A stretch of 5,289 bases of DNA. Origin: an uncultured Collinsella sp. Lineage in GTDB: Bacteria; Actinomycetota; Coriobacteriia; Coriobacteriales; Coriobacteriaceae. This document shows positions 1 through 2,819 of the stretch, piece by piece; the stretch's first letter is position 1; every line of letters starts with the position of its first letter. The position numbers and the translations under genes are program-made. The notes beneath the pieces were generated by a model. That model was not told the origin of the DNA, ran no database searches, and saw nothing but the letters and a program-made list of their open reading frames with translations. The DNA lies in contig CABUZI010000114.1 in NCBI GenBank assembly GCA_902496005.1, positions 1 to 5,289 on the forward strand, read 5' to 3'.

Positions 1-11
1 CATGAATGCGG

Positions 12-59
12 CGTGGCCGCCACGGTTGGATTAGACACTCACCATTGTCGGCCTAATCC
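12..59. repeat. Two inverted repeats in the left intergenic region
   Basis: A small perfect hairpin lies at 12-24 (CGTGG, loop CCG, CCACG). Beside it, GGATTAG at 28-34 is the exact reverse complement of CTAATCC at 53-59, with an 18-base gap. Neither is followed by a T-run, so they do not look like terminators. They lie about 150 bases upstream of the likely htpG promoter. They could belong to the regulatory region or tail of whatever lies to the left of the window. No function can be assigned. Confidence 0.35.
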
Positions 60-164
60 GCGGTCTTTCATGCAGCAGGGGCTCTCAATGTTTTTATGTC
101 CTGCTCATATCGTCTCTGCTGGCAGTTGGGGATACTCCTTGGCAATCGACGCATGGGTGTTCCA

Positions 165-190
165 ACATACAGTTTTTCGATTCCGTATGT
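165..190. promoter_or_regulatory. Inverted repeat, possible operator upstream of htpG
   Basis: ACATAC at 165-170 and GTATGT at 185-190 are exact reverse complements separated by 14 bases. The right arm touches the region where a -35 box for the 211-216 promoter element would lie, so a bound regulator could affect transcription. Six-base arms are short enough to arise by chance, so this is only a candidate. Confidence 0.25.
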
Positions 191-216
191 ATATATGCGC
201 GCTAATGGGTTATAAA
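188..216 (+). promoter_or_regulatory. Probable htpG promoter
   Basis: TATAAA at 211-216 (within TATAAAAT) matches five of six bases of a sigma70 -10 box. At 17 bases upstream, TGTATA (188-193) is a poor -35 match (three of six). Transcription would start near 222-225, giving a leader of about 80 nucleotides before the ATG at 303. No clear CIRCE (HrcA) or HAIR (HspR) operator was found next to it. The -10 call is reasonable; the -35 call is weak. Confidence 0.4.
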
Positions 217-247
217 ATCTAAGTCTGAACATAGCAGGTCTGCAATG

Positions 248-272
248 CGGCTCGGGCAACCGGGCCGTTTTT
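248..272 (+). terminator. Terminator-like hairpin inside the htpG leader
   Basis: CGGCTCGG (248-255) pairs with CCGGGCCG (260-267) over eight base pairs, one of them a T-G wobble. The loop is GCAA, a stable GNRA tetraloop, and five T residues follow at 268-272. This is the layout of an intrinsic terminator. It ends only 30 bases before the htpG start codon and lies downstream of the likely -10 box, and no promoter fits between it and the gene. htpG transcripts should therefore have to read through it. It may be an attenuator, or a terminator for transcripts from the left that is leaky for htpG. Confidence 0.55.
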
Positions 273-296
273 GTGGGCAGGGGTAGCGCGAAAGGA
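268..296 (+). promoter_or_regulatory. htpG ribosome binding site with possible U-tract pairing
   Basis: AAAGGA at 291-296 is a good Shine-Dalgarno sequence six bases before the ATG at 303, and it decides the start of htpG. The T-rich stretch 268-275 (TTTTTGTG) can pair in eight consecutive positions with 287-294 (CGCGAAAG), three of them G-U wobbles, across an 11-base loop. This would cover AAAG of the ribosome binding site, much as fourU RNA thermometers do. The binding site is clear; the thermometer idea is inference. Confidence 0.5.
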
Positions 297-302
297 CTGC
301 AC

Positions 303-2327
303 ATGCGTCAATTTAAGACCGAGAGCAAAAAACTGCTCGACCTTATGATCAACTCCATCTACACCAATAAGGAAATCTTCCTGCGCGAGCTTATCTCTAA
401 CGCGAGCGACGCCGTCGACAAGCTCAACTTTAAGAGCCTGCAGGATCCGAGCGTCAAGATCGACCAGGGCGACCTGGCCATTCGCGTCTCCTTTGATAAA
501 GACGCCCGCACCATTACCATCTCGGATAACGGCATTGGCATGACCGCCGAGGAGCTCGAGCGCAATCTGGGCACCATCGCCCATTCCGGCTCCGAGGAGT
601 TTAAGACCGAGAACGCCGAGCAGCAGGGTTCGGATGTCGACATCATCGGCCAGTTTGGCGTGGGCTTCTACTCGGCTTTTATGGTCGCCAGCCACGTGAA
701 GGTCGTCAGCCGCGCCTATGGCGAGGACACCGCTCACGTGTGGGAGTCTGATGGTCTTGAGGGTTACACCATCGAAGATGGCGAGCGCGCCGAGCACGGT
801 ACCGATGTCATCCTGACGCTGCGCGAGAACGAGAAGCTCGATGCCGACGGCGAGGCCGAGACCTACGATCGCTTCCTGACCGAGTGGGGTCTCAAGAGCC
901 TGATTCAGCAGTACAGCAACTATGTGCGCTACCCGATTCAGATGATGGTGTCCAAGAGCCGCCAGAAACCCAAGCCCGAGGACGCCGGCGACGATTACAA
1001 GCCCGAGTACGAGGACTACCAGGAGCTCGAGACCGTCAACTCCATGACGCCGATCTGGAAGAAGCGCAGCTCCGATGTCGAGCAGAAGGACTACGACGAG
1101 TTCTACAAGTCTACGTTCCACGACTTTGACGATCCTTCGCGCACCATCAGCTTCCACGCCGAGGGCACGCTCGAGTACGACGCCCTGCTGTTTGTGCCGG
1201 GCCGCGCGCCGTTCGATCTGTACAGTAAGGACTACGAGAAGGGCCTGGCGCTCTACAGCTCCAACGTCCTGATCATGGAGAAGTGCGACGACCTGCTGCC
1301 CGACTACTACAACTTTGTCCGCGGCGTCGTGGATTCCGCCGACGTGTCGCTCAACATCTCGCGCGAGACGCTGCAGCAGAACCGTCAGCTCAAGGCCATC
1401 GCCAAGCGTGTGGAAAAGAAGATTACCGCCGACCTTGAGGATATGCGTGACAACGACCGCGAGGCCTACGAGAAGTTCTTTGAGAACTTTGGCCGCGGTC
1501 TTAAGTACGGCATCTACTCGAGCTATGGCATGAAGGCCGATGAGCTCGCCGACCTGTTGCTGTTCTGGTCTGCCAAGGAACAGAAGATGATTACCCTGGC
1601 CGAGTATGCCAAGGGCATGCCCGAGGATCAGAAGGCCATCTACTACGCCGCCGGCGACTCGCGCGAGCGCTTGGCCAAGATGCCCGTGGTAAAGGGCGTG
1701 CTCGACCGCGGCTATGACGTGCTGCTGCTAACGCAGGATGTGGATGAGTTCACGTTCCAGGCTATGCGTGAGTACGTTGCCGCCGATATGCCCAAGATCT
1801 ACGAGGACGATGCTGCCCGCGAGGCTGCCGAGAAGGCTGTGGCCGACGGTGCCGAGCCCGAGGTCGAGGATCGTCATCTGGAGCTCAAGAACGTCGCGAC
1901 CGGTGATCTTGACCTGGCGACCGAGGACGAGAAAAAGGAGGCCGAGGACGCCACCAAGGAAAACGAGGACCTCTTCAGCGCTATGAAGGAGGCGCTCGGT
2001 GACAAGGTCGAGAAAGTTGCCGTCTCCGCGCGCCTGACCGATGCCCCCGTTTGCATCACCACCGAGGGCCCACTTTCGCTCGAGATGGAGAAGGTGCTCC
2101 AGAAGGGACCCGAGGGCGCGCCCGACGGCATGCCCAAGAGTCAGCGCGTGCTCGAGCTCAACGCCAAGCACCCGGTCTTTGCCAAGCTCGTCGCTGCCCA
2201 GAAGGCAGGCGACGCCGACAAGATCAAGCAGTACTCCGGCCTGCTCTATGACCAGGCCCTGCTGGTCGAGGGTATTCTGCCCGAGGACCCCGTGGCCTTC
2301 GCGGCATCTGTTTGCAACTTGATGTAG
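303..2327 (+). CDS. htpG: Molecular chaperone HtpG (bacterial Hsp90)
   Basis: HtpG is a cytosolic, homodimeric, ATP-driven chaperone that remodels client proteins, usually alongside DnaK. The 674-residue protein shows all three Hsp90 parts. The N-terminal GHKL ATPase domain (about 1-230) has the FLRELISNASDA helix (26-37) with catalytic Glu29 and Mg-binding Asn33, the ATP-contacting DNGIGM (75-80), and the glycine-rich lid motif GQFGVGFYS (116-124). The middle domain (about 245-520) carries NISRETLQQ (351-359) with the catalytic Arg354. The C-terminal dimerisation domain has RLTDAPVC (577-584) and YDQALLVEG (649-657). The protein is about 50 residues longer than the 624-residue E. coli HtpG. 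Part of the excess is an acidic, Ala/Glu-rich stretch at about 501-560. The ATG at 303 is preferred over an in-frame GTG at 273 because AAAGGA sits six bases before it and the protein then begins at the usual MRQFKTES. It has no close same-strand neighbour and appears monocistronic. Confidence 0.97.
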   Translation: MRQFKTESKKLLDLMINSIYTNKEIFLRELISNASDAVDKLNFKSLQDPSVKIDQGDLAIRVSFDKDARTITISDNGIGMTAEELERNLGTIAHSGSEEFKTENAEQQGSDVDIIGQFGVGFYSAFMVASHVKVVSRAYGEDTAHVWESDGLEGYTIEDGERAEHGTDVILTLRENEKLDADGEAETYDRFLTEWGLKSLIQQYSNYVRYPIQMMVSKSRQKPKPEDAGDDYKPEYEDYQELETVNSMTPIWKKRSSDVEQKDYDEFYKSTFHDFDDPSRTISFHAEGTLEYDALLFVPGRAPFDLYSKDYEKGLALYSSNVLIMEKCDDLLPDYYNFVRGVVDSADVSLNISRETLQQNRQLKAIAKRVEKKITADLEDMRDNDREAYEKFFENFGRGLKYGIYSSYGMKADELADLLLFWSAKEQKMITLAEYAKGMPEDQKAIYYAAGDSRERLAKMPVVKGVLDRGYDVLLLTQDVDEFTFQAMREYVAADMPKIYEDDAAREAAEKAVADGAEPEVEDRHLELKNVATGDLDLATEDEKKEAEDATKENEDLFSAMKEALGDKVEKVAVSARLTDAPVCITTEGPLSLEMEKVLQKGPEGAPDGMPKSQRVLELNAKHPVFAKLVAAQKAGDADKIKQYSGLLYDQALLVEGILPEDPVAFAASVCNLM

Positions 2328-2334
2328 TTAGGTA

Positions 2335-2362
2335 GTTACGGGGTTTTCCCAAACCGCGTAAC
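2335..2362. repeat. Hairpin just after htpG
   Basis: GTTACG (2335-2340) pairs with CGTAAC (2357-2362). Inside, GGTTT (2342-2346) pairs with AAACC (2351-2355) around a TCCC loop, with one G-G mismatch between the two helices. That is 11 pairs beginning eight bases after the htpG stop codon. No T-run follows, so it is not a canonical terminator. It might stabilise the mRNA 3' end. Confidence 0.55.
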
Positions 2363-2365
2363 GGC

Positions 2366-2420
2366 TCGACGCTGCCCTCAGGTCCGCCGTTCTAACGAAC
2401 GGCGGACCAGTCGACGCTGC
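2366..2420. repeat. 10-bp direct repeats bracketing a perfect hairpin
   Basis: TCGACGCTGC occurs at 2366-2375 and again at 2411-2420. Between the copies lies a perfect 12-bp inverted repeat (2381-2392 with 2397-2408). The arrangement resembles a tiny insertion with flanking duplications, although target duplications of this exact kind cannot be proved from one copy. Confidence 0.5.
2381..2408. repeat. Perfect 12-bp inverted repeat
   Basis: GGTCCGCCGTTC (2381-2392) is the exact reverse complement of GAACGGCGGACC (2397-2408), separated by TAAC. The stem is GC-rich and would be very stable in RNA or as a cruciform. No T-tract follows on either strand, so it is not a classical intrinsic terminator. 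It could be a rho-assisted pause site, a REP-type unit or a protein-binding palindrome. Confidence 0.75.
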
Positions 2421-2520
2421 GCGGGCGCCAGAGCGACAACTTGTCATTCAAAGAGGACGGCATGACCAGAAGGTCTATGCCGTCCTCTTTTCATGCCAAT
2501 TTGTTCGCTCTGGCGCCCGC
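2421..2520. repeat. 100-base nested palindrome, outer arms 16 bp
   Basis: GCGGGCGCCAGAGCGA at 2421-2436 is the exact reverse complement of 2505-2520. A further CAA/TTG pairing (2437-2439 with 2501-2503) is possible past one bulged T. The 16-bp arms enclose a second strong hairpin at 2450-2490, so the whole unit can fold as one long interrupted stem. Each outer arm contains the palindrome GGCGCC. The unit is too short to encode a transposase. A non-autonomous repeat element, or a terminator reinforced by an outer clamp, are both possible. Confidence 0.75.
2450..2491 (+). terminator. Likely intrinsic terminator of htpG, possibly bidirectional
   Basis: AAAGAGGACGGCAT (2450-2463) pairs perfectly with ATGCCGTCCTCTTT (2477-2490). 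Inside, GACC (2464-2467) pairs with GGTC (2472-2475) around an AGAA loop, with one bulged T at 2476. The stem ends in TTTT (2488-2491) on the plus strand and in A residues at its left foot, so it could work in both directions, though the T-run is short. It is the best terminator candidate after htpG, about 120 bases past the stop codon. Confidence 0.65.
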
Positions 2521-2558
2521 TCGCTGGCATTGCCAAAACATCGACGTTGCCGTGGTCC

Positions 2559-2622
2559 TAAGTAGTCATTGGGGACGTTCTTGTTTGACTAGTCGTTTAA
2601 GAACGTCCCCGATGACTATTTG
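2559..2622. repeat. Long REP/RAYT-like inverted repeat
   Basis: The core arms at 2564-2582 and 2599-2617 form a 19-bp stem with a single T-G wobble. Pairing continues outward through 2559-2563 with 2618-2622, counting two more wobbles. The arms carry GGGGACGTTCTT and AAGAACGTCCCC. The 16-base loop contains the palindrome GACTAGTC (2587-2594). From memory, GGGGACGTTC-type palindromes occur around Y1/IS200-like REP-associated transposases (RAYTs) in several bacterial groups. No transposase is in this window, so this would be a non-autonomous copy. The structure is certain; the family assignment is inference. Confidence 0.7.
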
Positions 2623-2673
2623 AATTGCTAATTTGTGCGGGTTGTGGTTTTGTGACCTGCTGAAATTTAGGAT

Positions 2674-2688
2674 ACTGTACAACTGTAC
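2674..2688. repeat. ACTGTAC direct repeat forming a small palindrome
   Basis: ACTGTAC occurs at 2674-2680 and at 2682-2688. The overlap also yields the inverted repeat GTACA-AC-TGTAC (2677-2688). It lies about 20 bases upstream of a secondary -10-like TATATT (2707-2712). It could be a regulator site for the next gene, but it is short and unproven. Confidence 0.3.
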
Positions 2689-2731
2689 GTTAATTTGTCT
2701 TCGTAGTATATTGCTACCCGCAAAACTCAAT

Positions 2732-2773
2732 ACCATTGTGCTTTGAGACGCTAAAGCGCCTACGTACAATGGT
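2732..2773. promoter_or_regulatory. Inverted repeat overlapping the yhgE-family promoter
   Basis: ACCATTGT (2732-2739) and ACAATGGT (2766-2773) are perfect reverse complements. The right arm covers most of the -10 box and the left arm sits just upstream of the -35 box. The half-site centres are 34 bases apart, about three helical turns, so a dimer pair or a looping repressor could occupy both. In between, GCTTT (2740-2744) can pair with AAAGC (2753-2757). Confidence 0.4.
2743..2770 (+). promoter_or_regulatory. sigma70-type promoter of the YhgE/Pip gene
   Basis: TTGAGA (2743-2748) and TACAAT (2765-2770) each match five of six consensus bases, with a 16-base spacer. Transcription would begin near 2777-2780, about 40 bases before the GTG at 2820. 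This also argues against the in-frame ATG at 2769, which would lie upstream of the transcript start. A weaker alternative -10, TATATT, lies at 2707-2712. Confidence 0.6.
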
Positions 2774-2819
2774 TGTCGATAGTACGATTCGATTTAACGA
2801 CAGGATGGATGGTCCAAGC

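Larger units (their letters stand above)
1..302. other. Intergenic region upstream of htpG, no convincing gene
   Basis: Short open frames exist on both strands (for example a 69-codon plus-strand frame from 13), but none has a good ribosome binding site or a protein-like composition. The stretch is richer in A and T than the genes, especially at 165-220, as expected for a promoter region. A CAT at 1-3 could be the start codon of a divergent minus-strand gene outside the window, but this cannot be tested here. Confidence 0.6.
2328..2819. other. Palindrome-rich intergenic region, no gene
   Basis: About 490 bases separate htpG from the YhgE/Pip gene. The few short open frames here read through the inverted repeats and have no ribosome binding sites, so none is called. 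The left two thirds (2335-2622) is occupied almost end to end by inverted repeats. The right third (2623-2819) is richer in A and T and carries the promoter and possible operators of the downstream gene. Confidence 0.75.

Noticed and set aside
31..56. CIRCE-like heat-shock operator (TTAGACACTC ... CTAA)
   Set aside because: The overall size (26 bases) is close to CIRCE, but the left arm has an inserted base and the right arm matches only five of nine positions of GAGTGCTAA. It is also about 150 bases upstream of the likely promoter.
13..222. A 69-codon plus-strand open frame before htpG
   Set aside because: It has no ribosome binding site, an atypical residue mix, and it runs through inverted repeats and the promoter.
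198..290. CGCGCTA (198-204) complementary to TAGCGCG (284-290) as an antiterminator or leader stem
   Set aside because: The left strand lies upstream of the likely -10 box and would not be in the htpG transcript.
219..1157. A 312-codon open frame on the minus strand opposite htpG
   Set aside because: It lies antisense to a certain htpG, shares its codon phasing, and its Leu/Val/Gly/Asp-rich translation is what a GC-rich gene gives when read backwards. It has no recognisable domain.
1728..2171. A 147-codon minus-strand open frame opposite the htpG C-terminal domain
   Set aside because: It is a shadow of the htpG coding strand, with low-complexity Leu/Gly-rich translation and no independent evidence of coding.
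2335..2622. CRISPR-like array
   Set aside because: The repeats are inverted and each differs in sequence. There are no regularly spaced identical direct repeats with unique spacers and no cas gene.
2769..2771. In-frame ATG as the start of the YhgE/Pip gene
   Set aside because: It has no Shine-Dalgarno sequence and overlaps the best -10 box, so it would probably not be transcribed.
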